DNA of 50,422 bases from an uncultured Sphingobacteriales bacterium (GCA_937871285.1 CALMQS010000074.1:1-50422), one strand, 5' to 3'. Counted from the first letter of the stretch, positions 42,201-50,422 are shown. Program-made: numbers and translations. The notes: a model not told the origin generated them from the letters alone.

Positions 42201-44552
42201 ATGATCAGAAACTATTTCAAAATCGCGTGGCGGAACCTTCTTCGCAACCAGGGTTTTTCGTTAACCAACCTGTTAGGGCTAACGATTGGCATTACCTGCA
42301 CTATTTTTATTTCTTTGTGGGTGCAGGACGAATTGGGCTATAACAAGTTTCAGAAAAACTATGATAATATTTACCAGGTCATTGCCAACCGCAATTTTAA
42401 TAACCAGGTGTTTACCGACAGGAGCATGGCGCTGCCGCTCGCGGCTGAGCTTGAGCACAGCTCCCCGCAGATAAAGCACGCCGTTGTTACCACTTACCCC
42501 CAGCCCCGGGTGCTTACACACGGCAACGATAAAATAAAAAAGCAGGGTTACATCGTAAGTGAGCATTATTTCGATCTGTTCCCGTGGAAATTCTTAAAGG
42601 GCAATGCAGTAACCGCTTTGAAAGAGCCCAACGCTATTGTACTTACAGCATCCGCTGCAAAAGCATTTTTTGGAACACAGGATCCCATTAACAAGGTATT
42701 GCGTTTCGATAATGGTCATGATGTAAAGGTTACTGCTGTATTACAGGACATACCCCGCAACTCTACTTTCCAGTTTGACTGGCTTACGCCGTTTAATTAT
42801 AATGATCCTGATACAAAACGTTCCATGAGCGAATGGGTAAATTCTTCATGGAATGTATTTATACAAACCGTTCCGAATGCTGACACAGGTATGCTGAATA
42901 AAAGCATTACTCAGGTAAAGAGAGCGCATGGCAACGATGACATCAGCAGCTATTTTGTATTTCCTATGAGCCGCTGGCGCCTTTATAGTGATTTTAATAA
43001 CGGTATGAACACCGGCGGTATGATTGAATATGTACGCCTGTTTTCTATAGTAGCGGTGATTATTTTGCTGATAGCCTGTATCAACTTCATGAATCTGTCA
43101 ACAGCAAGGAGCGAAAAACGTGCAAAAGAAGTAGGCATCCGCAAAACACTGGGTTCAGGCAAAAAACAACTGATTCTGCAATTCTTTCTTGAATCAATGA
43201 TATTAACACTGATTGCTTTCCTGTTCGCTATAGCAGCAGTAGCGTTGCTGCTGCCATCATTTAATTTGTTTATAAACAAGCAGCTTTCGCTGAATCTATT
43301 CAGTCCAGTATTCTGGCTGGGAGCGGCGGCAATCATTTTGTTTACCGGGTTGGTGGCGGGAAGCTACCCGGCATTATATCTTTCTTCATTCAACCCGGTA
43401 AGGGTTTTGAAAGGTTCATTTGCTGCCGGGAAAAAGACAATATTGCCAAGACATATACTAGTGGTATCCCAATTTGTAATTTCTATTCTTCTCATTTCTG
43501 CAACGATTATTGTTTACCGCCAGATACAGCATGTAAAAGACCGTGACATGGGATACAATCCTAATAATCTTATCATGATACCGTCAACGCCGGATACAGA
43601 TAAAAGTTTTGCTGTGATAAAACAGGAATTGCTTGCAACCGGTATGATCAGCAACGTTACAAGAACATCATCCCCGATAACAGAAGTATGGTGGAATACC
43701 GGCGCTCCTGATTATGAAGGCAAACCGGCTAATGCACAGATTATCATGGGCGGGCTTGGCGTTGATGTTGACTTTAGCAAAACAATGAATATTAAAATGC
43801 TTGAGGGCCGCGACTTCTCCGGCACACCTGCAGACTCTGCTTCCATGATTTTGAATAAAGCTGCCGTTGATGCCATGAAACTGAAAAACCCGGTAGGCAG
43901 GCAAATGCGTTATGGAAGAACCTACACCGTTATCGGAGTTTCAGATAATGTAATAATGACTTCGCCCTTTGAACCAGCCTACCCCATGCTGATAGTGTAT
44001 GATCCTAACAGTTCTTCAATGAATACCCTCCGTTTAAAAGAAGGAATAATACCGCAGAAAGCGATTGCATCCATTGAAACCATCTTCAAAAAATATAATC
44101 CTGCTGTGCCTTTTGAATACCAGTTTGTTGACCAGGAATTTCAAAAGAAATTTCTGACGGAAGAGCTCATCAGCAAACTCACGAATATTTTTGCAGGGCT
44201 TGCCATTTTTATTTGCTGCATCGGCCTGGCGGGCCTTGCATCGTTCACCATTGAAAAACGTTTGAGGGAAATCGGCATCCGCAAAGTATTGGGCGCTACC
44301 GTGCAGCAATTGCTCCTGCTCATTTCAAAAGATTTCTTAAAACTGGTATTGATTGCGTTTGTCATTGCCACACCATTGGCATGGTGGCTTATGCACAACT
44401 GGCTGGAAAAATATACGTACCGTATTTTTATAAGTCCCTGGCTGTTTGGAATTGTAGGCATATTGGTTTTATTACTGGCATTGATGGTAGTTGGCTTAAA
44501 TACAATAAAAGCGGCAACAACAAACCCGGTGAAGAGCCTTCGCACTGAATAG
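42201..44552 (+). CDS. MacB/FtsX-type ABC permease, subtype B (P2)
   Basis: The architecture is as in P1: N-terminal helix, MacB-like domain, FtsX block (CINFMNLSTARSEKRAKEVGIRKTLG), second MacB-like domain and second FtsX block (GLAGLASFTIEKRLREIGIRKVLG), ending NPVKSLRTE. It carries the marker YPMSRWRL-like segment (FPMSRWRLYSDFNNG) and ARSEKRAKEVG shared with P4 only, so it is subtype B. The ATG at 42201 opens MIRNYFKIAWRNL like its paralogues; a TTG 11 codons upstream is less likely. Its 783 residues fit the group. Past its stop is a short tail that reads KERLRTE-stop in another frame. Confidence 0.9.
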   Translation: MIRNYFKIAWRNLLRNQGFSLTNLLGLTIGITCTIFISLWVQDELGYNKFQKNYDNIYQVIANRNFNNQVFTDRSMALPLAAELEHSSPQIKHAVVTTYPQPRVLTHGNDKIKKQGYIVSEHYFDLFPWKFLKGNAVTALKEPNAIVLTASAAKAFFGTQDPINKVLRFDNGHDVKVTAVLQDIPRNSTFQFDWLTPFNYNDPDTKRSMSEWVNSSWNVFIQTVPNADTGMLNKSITQVKRAHGNDDISSYFVFPMSRWRLYSDFNNGMNTGGMIEYVRLFSIVAVIILLIACINFMNLSTARSEKRAKEVGIRKTLGSGKKQLILQFFLESMILTLIAFLFAIAAVALLLPSFNLFINKQLSLNLFSPVFWLGAAAIILFTGLVAGSYPALYLSSFNPVRVLKGSFAAGKKTILPRHILVVSQFVISILLISATIIVYRQIQHVKDRDMGYNPNNLIMIPSTPDTDKSFAVIKQELLATGMISNVTRTSSPITEVWWNTGAPDYEGKPANAQIIMGGLGVDVDFSKTMNIKMLEGRDFSGTPADSASMILNKAAVDAMKLKNPVGRQMRYGRTYTVIGVSDNVIMTSPFEPAYPMLIVYDPNSSSMNTLRLKEGIIPQKAIASIETIFKKYNPAVPFEYQFVDQEFQKKFLTEELISKLTNIFAGLAIFICCIGLAGLASFTIEKRLREIGIRKVLGATVQQLLLLISKDFLKLVLIAFVIATPLAWWLMHNWLEKYTYRIFISPWLFGIVGILVLLLALMVVGLNTIKAATTNPVKSLRTE

Positions 44553-44563
44553 CTACGGCTCTC

Positions 44564-44587
44564 AAAGAGCGTTTGAGAACGGAGTAA
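44564..44587 (+). pseudogene. Remnant of a permease C terminus after P2
   Basis: Eight codons out of frame with P2 read KERLRTE then stop, close to the KSLRTE ending of all four permeases. A similar tail follows P4. It looks like a scar from loss or unequal recombination of another permease copy. Confidence 0.4.
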
Positions 44588-44621
44588 TACAAATATGGAA
44601 ATGTGCTAATTTGAAAATGGA

Positions 44622-44660
44622 AGCGGTCGGTTACGCGATGAAAGGAGCGTCAGACCTCGG
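44622..44660. repeat. Nested-hairpin repeat, copy 2
   Basis: It is the same element as at 42077, with one extra T (GGTTACGCG) and a T in the right outer arm. The inner ACGC/GCGT pairing is kept. Confidence 0.6.
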
Positions 44661-44729
44661 GCAAATGTGGAAATGTGAGAATGTAAAAATTGCTGAAAGC
44701 TAACTGCTGACGACTCAAAGCTTACAACT

Positions 44730-47141
44730 ATGATCAAAAATTATTTCAAAATTGCGTGGCGGAACCTTCGCAGGAACAAGTTGTTTTCCTTAATAAACAT
44801 ACTTGGTTTGTCTATTGGCATTGCAACCTGTTTCATCATCATGTTGTATGTTCAAAGCGAACTCAGCTACGACCGGTTTCACAAAAACGCCGGTGATATT
44901 GCCAGAATCATTTTCCAGGCAGAGATGAATGGCGGAAAAATAAATGAAAGCGTGGTAATGGCCCCTGTGGCAGCTACCATGAAAAAGGATTTTCCGGAAG
45001 TAAAAGATGCTACAAGGATTTTGAATTACGGCACGCCTAAGATCAGCTTTGACAGCAAAGTTTTTAAAGATGATCGTGTGGCCATTGCTGACCCCAACTT
45101 CTTCAGCATTTTTACCTTACCCATGATTAAAGGGGATGCAAAAAACGCTTTGGCTAATCCTTATTCCGTTGTGATAACAAAGTCAACTGCAATAAAATAT
45201 TTTGGCAGGCAGGAGGCGACAGGTAAAACACTTGCGATCAATAACGATACCACCCTATACAAAGTAACGGGTGTTATGGAAGATATACCCGTTCATTCGC
45301 ATTTCCACTTCGATATATTTGCTTCAATGAAAGGCTGGAGAGATGCCGGTTCCGACTCCTGGCTGGGTGGTGGTTTTCATACCTATTTATTGCTGAAACC
45401 GGGTACTGATCAGCAAAAAATGCAGGAACGGTTTCCCGATATGGTAGCCAGATATATGGGCCCGCAAATTCAAAAAGGGATGGGCTTAAGCCTCGAACAA
45501 TTCAGAACTAAGGGAAACAAACTGGGGTTTGTTCTCCAGCCATTAACTGATATACACCTGCATTCTGATACTTCCAATGAATTTGAACCCGGGGGAAATG
45601 CTGCCTATGTATACATATTTGGCGGTGTTGCGCTTTTCATGCTCATTGTAGCCTGCATCAATTTTATCAATCTCTCTACTGCCGGTGCATCCAAAAGAGC
45701 CAAAGAAGTGGGTGTGCGAAAAGTAGCAGGTTCCGGTAAATGGCAACTTATCAGGCAGTTTTTACTCGAATCACTGCTGATAACCTTTTTTGCATTACTC
45801 ATTGCGTTTGTATTGTTGCAACTGGCGCTTCCATTGTTTAATAATATCTCCGGGAAGCAACTGAGCATTGGGTTAAACCCTGTATTGTTATTTGTCATCC
45901 TGGGATTGATCGTTGGACTTGCTGCCGGGATTTACCCCGCGTTCTATCTATCCTCTTTTAAGCCCATTGCTGTATTAAAAGGAAAACCTACAGGCAATAA
46001 TAAAAACTTTGGCTTACGGAGTGGGCTGGTTGTTTTTCAATTTTTCATTTCAGTGGCTTTGATCATAGGAACCATAGTGGTGTACCAGCAAATGAAATAT
46101 ATACAAAACAAAGACCTGGGATACAACAAAAATCAAATCATTACCATTCCCAATTCATGGGCATTAGGTAACAACGAACGGGTGTTTAAGCAGCAAATGT
46201 TACAGGATCCGCGTATCTTAAGTGCAACCCTGTCGTGGTATAAACCCGCAGGGCCAAGTGATTATAACAATGCGCTGGCTTACCCGCAATCTGATGCTGA
46301 CCGGATCGTAAACGGTGTTGATTTTCATGTAGATGACCAGTACATTCCTACGATGGAAATGAAAATAGTGAATGGCAGGAATTTTTCCAAAGAATTTACC
46401 ACCGACTCTTCCGGTATTATCCTCAACGAAACGGCTGTGAGCGCATTGGGATGGACAACGGAAACCGCTATAGGCAAAACTGTTATACGCCAAAATAGCC
46501 CCAAGGGTAGCAATTTCCCTTTTCACGTAATTGGTGTGGTAAAAAATTTCAACTTCAGGTCCCTGCATGAAACGATCAGTCCTTTATTCCTGACCCTGCA
46601 TCCCGAAGGCGGCCTGATCTTCAAGGTAAATACCGGCGATATACCCGGATTACTGGCTGCAATGAAAAAAAACTGGGACAGTTATAATACCGAAGAGCCA
46701 TTTACTTATGCTTTTATGGACGACCTCTTCAACAATACCTATGCAACGGAGCAAAAAACAGGTACGATACTGAACATCTTTGCCATACTCACCATTTTTG
46801 TGGCTTGTCTTGGCTTATTTGGATTGGCAACTTATACGGCGGAACAACGCACAAAAGAAATCGGCATCAGAAAGGTATTAGGCGCCAGTGTAACACAGCT
46901 TACACAAATGCTCTCCAAAGAATTCTTAAAGCTGGTATTGATTTCATCGCTCATTGCCTTCCCGGTTGCCTGGTGGGGCATGAATAAATGGTTACAAAAC
47001 TTTGCCTATCGCATTGATATTTCATGGTGGGTATTTGCTGTAGCAGGATTGGCGGCGATGGCAATTGCCCTCCTCACAGTAAGTTTCCAGGCCATTAAGG
47101 CGGCAGTGGCGAATCCTGTGAAATCGTTGCGTACGGAATGA
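44730..47141 (+). CDS. MacB/FtsX-type ABC permease, subtype A (P3)
   Basis: This is an 803-residue double FtsX permease. It matches P1 rather than P2 or P4 in LTDIHLHSD, PGGNAAYVYIF, KRAKEVGVRKVAG, GLFGLATYTAEQRTKEIGIR and FAYRIDISWW, so it is the second subtype A copy. Helices and domains lie as in P1. The ATG at 44730 opens MIKNYFKIAWRNLRRNK, with nearly the same nucleotides as P2 around the start and the same GCTTACAACT just before it. This suggests a common leader copied with the gene. Confidence 0.9.
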   Translation: MIKNYFKIAWRNLRRNKLFSLINILGLSIGIATCFIIMLYVQSELSYDRFHKNAGDIARIIFQAEMNGGKINESVVMAPVAATMKKDFPEVKDATRILNYGTPKISFDSKVFKDDRVAIADPNFFSIFTLPMIKGDAKNALANPYSVVITKSTAIKYFGRQEATGKTLAINNDTTLYKVTGVMEDIPVHSHFHFDIFASMKGWRDAGSDSWLGGGFHTYLLLKPGTDQQKMQERFPDMVARYMGPQIQKGMGLSLEQFRTKGNKLGFVLQPLTDIHLHSDTSNEFEPGGNAAYVYIFGGVALFMLIVACINFINLSTAGASKRAKEVGVRKVAGSGKWQLIRQFLLESLLITFFALLIAFVLLQLALPLFNNISGKQLSIGLNPVLLFVILGLIVGLAAGIYPAFYLSSFKPIAVLKGKPTGNNKNFGLRSGLVVFQFFISVALIIGTIVVYQQMKYIQNKDLGYNKNQIITIPNSWALGNNERVFKQQMLQDPRILSATLSWYKPAGPSDYNNALAYPQSDADRIVNGVDFHVDDQYIPTMEMKIVNGRNFSKEFTTDSSGIILNETAVSALGWTTETAIGKTVIRQNSPKGSNFPFHVIGVVKNFNFRSLHETISPLFLTLHPEGGLIFKVNTGDIPGLLAAMKKNWDSYNTEEPFTYAFMDDLFNNTYATEQKTGTILNIFAILTIFVACLGLFGLATYTAEQRTKEIGIRKVLGASVTQLTQMLSKEFLKLVLISSLIAFPVAWWGMNKWLQNFAYRIDISWWVFAVAGLAAMAIALLTVSFQAIKAAVANPVKSLRTE

Positions 47142-47152
47142 CCTCACCTCCA

Positions 47153-47179
47153 ACCCCTCTCCACGGAGTGGCGAGGGGT
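47153..47179. terminator. Hairpin after P3
   Basis: Arms 47153-47164 and 47168-47179 form a 12-bp stem with one mismatch and a GGA loop, 12 bases after the P3 stop. The CCCCTCTCC/GAGGGG type is a common interspersed hairpin in Bacteroidota genomes. No T-run follows, so it may be a repeat rather than a terminator. Confidence 0.45.
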
Positions 47180-47344
47180 GCCTAAATTCAGAACATGCTG
47201 ATGAAATGCAAGGTGGGGAGGTTGAGAATGTGAAAGTGTGAGCAAATTGTCAGGTTCGGATATGTTTTATAGATGATGTGGAAGATAATATAGTTTGGAA
47301 TTGTTCTATAGTACCGTCCCTCTCTAAGCGGAGAAGGATAAGAG

Positions 47345-47373
47345 CCTGCCCGAACGACGTTCAGTCGGGCAGG
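47345..47373. repeat. GC-rich palindrome CCTGCCCGA...TCGGGCAGG
   Basis: Nine-base perfect arms surround an 11-nt centre that itself contains AACG/CGTT. It belongs to the CTGCC/GGCAG palindrome group also at 31017 and 50029. Confidence 0.6.
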
Positions 47374-47400
47374 GATGAGGCTGAAAATGTAGGAAATGGT

Positions 47401-47429
47401 CGCGGTCGGAAAGGAACGTCAGACCGCGG
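47401..47429. repeat. Nested-hairpin repeat, copy 3 (short)
   Basis: The outer arms CGCGGTC and GACCGCG are intact, but nine central bases including most of the inner left arm are missing compared with copies 1, 2 and 4. Confidence 0.6.
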
Positions 47430-47599
47430 ATAACTAATTATCACGAATAATTCGTGCCCATTTGTAATTCGTGGCAAGAAACAGGTTAATGGTTATTCAA
47501 AAAATGAATTTTAAGCAGCTTTTGAGAATATAAAAAATTAATAGCTGAAAGCTGATCCGCCACGGCGGACAAGTTGCTGACGGCTCAAAGCTTACAACT
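47418..47599. repeat. 182-bp direct repeat, copy 1 (upstream of P4)
   Basis: It aligns without gaps to 50104-50285 with about 8 differences. It includes the 7-bp palindrome CACGAAT-A-ATTCGTG (47442-47456) and the hairpin TCCGCC-AC-GGCGGA (47556-47569), and it ends directly at the P4 ATG. Confidence 0.85.
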
Positions 47600-49978
47600 A
47601 TGTTTAGAAATTTCTTCAAAATCGCTTACAGGAATCTTTTACGTAACAAAGGGTTTTCTATAATCAACATTACGGGCCTTGCAATAGGCATGGCTGCCGC
47701 GATACTCATTCTGCTCTGGATCTATAACCAAGTAAGCTACGACAGATTTCATGCAAACAAAGACAGGATATACGAGGTATGGAATCGGGTACCATTTGAT
47801 GGGAATATTTCGTGCTGGAATACGGTATCCCAGCCAACGGCTGAGGCAATTGAAAAAGCCTTGCCGGAAGTAGAACGTGCGGTAAGGGTAAAGCAAAGCA
47901 ATAATGTGCTTTTTACGGTGGGGGATAAAAAATTGATCAGGTCGGGCAATTTCGTTGATACGGGTTTTCTTCAGGTATTCAGCTTTCCGATGCTGAGCGG
48001 CAATCCTGCCACGGCACTGAATGACAAACCTTCCGTAGTGCTTACTGAGGCAACAGCTAAAAGTTTATTCGGCGATGAGGATGCCATGGGGAAGCTGATA
48101 AAAATGGAGAATGCAGATAATTATACGGTAACGGGTATTGTAAAAGACCTGCCAAATAATTCAAGGTTCCGTTTTGAATACTTGTTGCCCTTTTCGAATT
48201 TAAAATATAACGAGGGACAAGACCTCGGCTGGAATGATAACAGTACACCCACTTATGTGCTGCTAAAACCAAATGTAGACCTTGCTGCTGCGGCTGTTAA
48301 AATAAAAGTATTGAAACAACAATATAGCGATGAAGCAAAAACCATGAAATGGGAATTGTTTCTTTACCCCATGAGCCGCTGGCGTTTGCACTCCAGCTTT
48401 ACCAATGGCGTGGAAGACAAGGGCGGACTGAACACATTTGTTACACTCTTCGGCATTATTGCAGGATTTATATTATTGATTGCCTGCATTAACTTTATGA
48501 ACCTGAGTACGGCGCGGAGTGAAAAACGGGCGAAAGAAGTAGGGATAAGAAAAGTAGTGGGCGCCCGGAAAAGTGGGCTCATCGGCCAGTTTATCGGTGA
48601 ATCTGTTTTGATGGCTTTCATTGCCGGCATAGTAGCGGTTGTACTGGTGCAGCTTAGCCTTCCCGGCTACAACCAGCTTATTGGCAAAAATTTATTTATC
48701 AACTTTGGGAATATCTACACCTGGCTGGCATTTACCGGTTTCGTACTATTTACAGGTTTACTGGCCGGTAGTTACCCTGCTTTCTTTCTTTCGTCTTTTA
48801 GACCTGTTAAGGTATTAAAGGGCTCATTTAAAAAAGCCAATGCACTGGTTACGCCGAGAAAAGTATTGGTGGTGCTGCAATACACCTTTGCTATCATGCT
48901 TATCATCTGCACTATTATCGTAAAACAACAAATAGACTATGCCCGTGACCGGGAGACGGGATATAATAAAGATAATCTTGTTTACCATTTCATGACAGGT
49001 GATATACCTAAGAACTACACGCTGATAAAAAATGAATTGCTTGCATCAGGTATTGCCAAATCAATTACAAAAACAAACTCCCCGCTTACGGAAAGGTGGA
49101 GCAACGGATGGGGACAGAACTGGGAAGGAAAAGATCCGAATGATAAAACATCCTTCGACCGGTATTTAGCAGATGAAGGACTGGGCACTACAGCAGGACT
49201 ACAATTTACAGAGGGCCGCGATTTTGATCTGAAAAAATTCCCGACAGATTCAACAGGGCTTATTGTAAATGAATCATCACTGAAAATAATGAAGTTTAAA
49301 GACCCGATTGGTAAGACAGTGAGCGATCTTGGCATTGACTGGCATATTGTGGGGGTTGTGAAAGATTTTATTTTGACCAATCCCTATGAACCCACAAGAC
49401 CGATATTGATATGCGGCGCCAGGAGCAGCTTTATGACCTTTCAGGTGATACAGATAAAACTAAACGGTAATAATTCCACTGCACAGAACCTGAAAAAAAC
49501 GGAAGCTATTTTCAAACAATACAATCCCGATTATCCATTTGAAATTAAGTTCGTAGATGAAGTTTATGCACAGAAATTTAATAATGAAAAAACGCAGGGA
49601 ATTTTAGCTGCTTTATTTGCAGGACTTACTATTTTTATTTCATGCCTCGGTTTATTTGGTCTTGCCACATCCATGGCGGAAAGCAGGATAAAGGAAATTG
49701 GCGTGCGCAAAGTACTGGGTGCATCTGTAACTGGTATTACTACTTTATTATCTAAGGATTTTGTAAAGCTGGTCATTATTTCATTTGTAATAGCCGCGCC
49801 ATTATCATATTGGGGCATGCATAAATGGTTGCAGGATTATCAATATCGCATTAGTATTCAATGGTGGGTATTCGCAATTGCCGGATTCTTATCAGTAGCG
49901 ATTGCAATATTAACGGTAAGCTACCAGGCAATTAAAGCGGCATTGGCGAATCCGGTGAAGAGCCTTCGCACCGAATAG
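47600..49978 (+). CDS. MacB/FtsX-type ABC permease, subtype B (P4)
   Basis: This is a 792-residue double FtsX permease with the same layout as the three before it. Its subtype B markers are YPMSRWRLHSSFTNG, CINFMNLSTARSEKRAKEVGIRKVVG and YARDRETGYNKDNL. It opens MFRNFFKIAYRNLLRNKGFS and ends NPVKSLRTE. The protein is intact, with no frameshift. It is enclosed by the two copies of the 182-bp direct repeat and is therefore the array member most easily lost or duplicated by recombination. No further permease follows within the window. Confidence 0.9.
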   Translation: MFRNFFKIAYRNLLRNKGFSIINITGLAIGMAAAILILLWIYNQVSYDRFHANKDRIYEVWNRVPFDGNISCWNTVSQPTAEAIEKALPEVERAVRVKQSNNVLFTVGDKKLIRSGNFVDTGFLQVFSFPMLSGNPATALNDKPSVVLTEATAKSLFGDEDAMGKLIKMENADNYTVTGIVKDLPNNSRFRFEYLLPFSNLKYNEGQDLGWNDNSTPTYVLLKPNVDLAAAAVKIKVLKQQYSDEAKTMKWELFLYPMSRWRLHSSFTNGVEDKGGLNTFVTLFGIIAGFILLIACINFMNLSTARSEKRAKEVGIRKVVGARKSGLIGQFIGESVLMAFIAGIVAVVLVQLSLPGYNQLIGKNLFINFGNIYTWLAFTGFVLFTGLLAGSYPAFFLSSFRPVKVLKGSFKKANALVTPRKVLVVLQYTFAIMLIICTIIVKQQIDYARDRETGYNKDNLVYHFMTGDIPKNYTLIKNELLASGIAKSITKTNSPLTERWSNGWGQNWEGKDPNDKTSFDRYLADEGLGTTAGLQFTEGRDFDLKKFPTDSTGLIVNESSLKIMKFKDPIGKTVSDLGIDWHIVGVVKDFILTNPYEPTRPILICGARSSFMTFQVIQIKLNGNNSTAQNLKKTEAIFKQYNPDYPFEIKFVDEVYAQKFNNEKTQGILAALFAGLTIFISCLGLFGLATSMAESRIKEIGVRKVLGASVTGITTLLSKDFVKLVIISFVIAAPLSYWGMHKWLQDYQYRISIQWWVFAIAGFLSVAIAILTVSYQAIKAALANPVKSLRTE

Positions 49979-50028
49979 CTAAGGCTCGCAAAGAGAGATT
50001 AAGAACGGAGTAATGCAAAATGTGAAAA

Positions 50029-50044
50029 CCTGCCCGCCGGCAGG
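50029..50044. repeat. GC-rich palindrome CCTGCC...GGCAGG
   Basis: Six-base perfect arms with a 4-nt loop interrupt an octamer-period stretch and are followed by CAAGT. The hairpin at 47556 is likewise followed by ACAAGT, suggesting one element family. Confidence 0.6.
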
Positions 50045-50077
50045 CAAGTGTGATAAATGTGGAGATGTGAAAATGAA

Positions 50078-50115
50078 AGCGGTCGGTACGCGACGAAAGA
50101 AGCGTCAGACCGCGG
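50078..50115. repeat. Nested-hairpin repeat, copy 4
   Basis: This full-length copy has intact outer GCGGTC/GACCGC and inner ACGC/GCGT arms. Its last bases overlap the start of the 182-bp direct repeat. Confidence 0.65.
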
Positions 50116-50285
50116 ATAACTAATTATCACGAATAATTCGTGCCCATTTGTAATTCGTGGCAAGAAACAGGTTAATGGTTATTCAAAAAATGAATTTTAA
50201 GCAGCTTCTAAGAATATAAAAAATTAATTACCGAAAGCTGATCCGCCACGGCGGACAAGTTGCTGATGGCTCAAAGCTTATAATT
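50104..50285. repeat. 182-bp direct repeat, copy 2 (downstream of P4)
   Basis: It has about 96% identity with 47418-47599 at an offset of 2686 bases and no gaps. The final bases corresponding to the P4 leader have drifted (TTATAATTA), and no start codon or permease follows. Confidence 0.85.
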
Positions 50286-50422
50286 ATTAAATTAGAATTC
50301 GTCACGACTGCCAGGTTTTATTTGATTTTCGGGACTTCCTTCGGATTTAGGATTTATAAATTCGGATTCATTAGTGTCCGGTAAAAATACTTGATTGATA
50401 AATTTAAAGGAGGCGGTAAGCC

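Larger units (their letters stand above)
47142..47599. other. Repeat-rich spacer between P3 and P4
   Basis: These 458 bases contain no gene. In order they hold a 12-bp hairpin (47153-47179), octamer-period DNA near 47220, a CCTGCCCGA palindrome (47345-47373), the nested-hairpin repeat copy 3 (47401-47429), and the first copy of a 182-bp direct repeat (47418-47599) whose other copy follows P4. Confidence 0.7.
49979..50422. other. Repeat-rich spacer after P4 to window end
   Basis: No gene is seen in these 444 bases. They hold a second KERLRTE-stop tail (about 49990-50013), a CCTGCC/GGCAGG palindrome (50029-50044), octamer-period DNA (50046-50078), nested-hairpin copy 4 (50078-50115), the second 182-bp repeat copy (50104-50285) and AAATCCGAA-family repeats (about 50327-50370). 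The permease that would be expected after the repeated leader is absent. Confidence 0.65.

Noticed and set aside
42077..50115. CRISPR array
   Set aside because: The four repeats are kilobases apart with genes between them; no regular short spacers and no cas genes.

Overview
The window looks like a chromosomal segment of a Bacteroidota, most likely family Chitinophagaceae. The signs are TamL-type Omp85 lipoprotein, PorT-like and PD40/OmpA outer membrane proteins, a CusA/CzcA pump fused to its own TolC channel, arrays of about 800-residue double-FtsX permeases ending in KSLRTE, TAnnTTTG promoter elements and frequent TTG/GTG starts. I saw no rRNA, tRNA, CRISPR or prophage. The clearest mobile-element trace is a truncated Y1 (REP-associated) transposase.

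Region 1 (1-6.4 kb) is a membrane/AAA+ cluster: an RDD protein diverges from SpoIIM-like, DUF4129, DUF4350, MoxR ATPase and DUF58 genes that overlap or nearly touch and mostly start with TTG or GTG. Region 2 (6.4-10.6 kb) holds truB, the outer-membrane assembly lipoprotein tamL, and a SpoU-type RNA methyltransferase diverging from tamL across only 14 bp. Region 3 (10.6-15.8 kb) is an amino-acid catabolic set. A DapA-family lyase/deaminase, an alpha-ketoglutarate semialdehyde dehydrogenase and a Cys/Cys 4-hydroxyproline epimerase make up most of the 4-hydroxyproline pathway, next to pruA for proline/glutamate semialdehyde. The D-hydroxyproline dehydrogenase is not in the window.

Region 4 (15.8-25 kb) is a mixed housekeeping and envelope stretch: pyrR-like, a 44-codon gene remnant, a small membrane protein, an outer membrane barrel protein, an OmpA/PD40 protein, a cold-shock domain protein, a TPR protein, a Gfo/Idh/MocA oxidoreductase and a small acidic protein. 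Region 5 (25-50 kb) is an efflux island. It contains a metal-type RND system (small exported His/Cys protein, CzcA-TolC fusion, CzcB lipoprotein), a convergent AcrAB-TolC-like three-gene operon, and a MacAB-like system of one HlyD adaptor, one ABC ATPase and four large permeases in tandem.

The least ordinary material lies between and within genes. Many spacers hold degenerate arrays with strict 7- or 8-bp periodicity. The permease array alternates two subtypes (A-B-A-B) and carries a four-copy hairpin element, a near-identical 182-bp direct repeat on both sides of the last permease, and small GC-rich palindromes, one of which has an apparent empty site in the paralogous spacer. The CzcA-TolC fusion has a complete signal-peptide-like segment at its junction. 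Functional calls rest on motifs read by eye; no database search was run.
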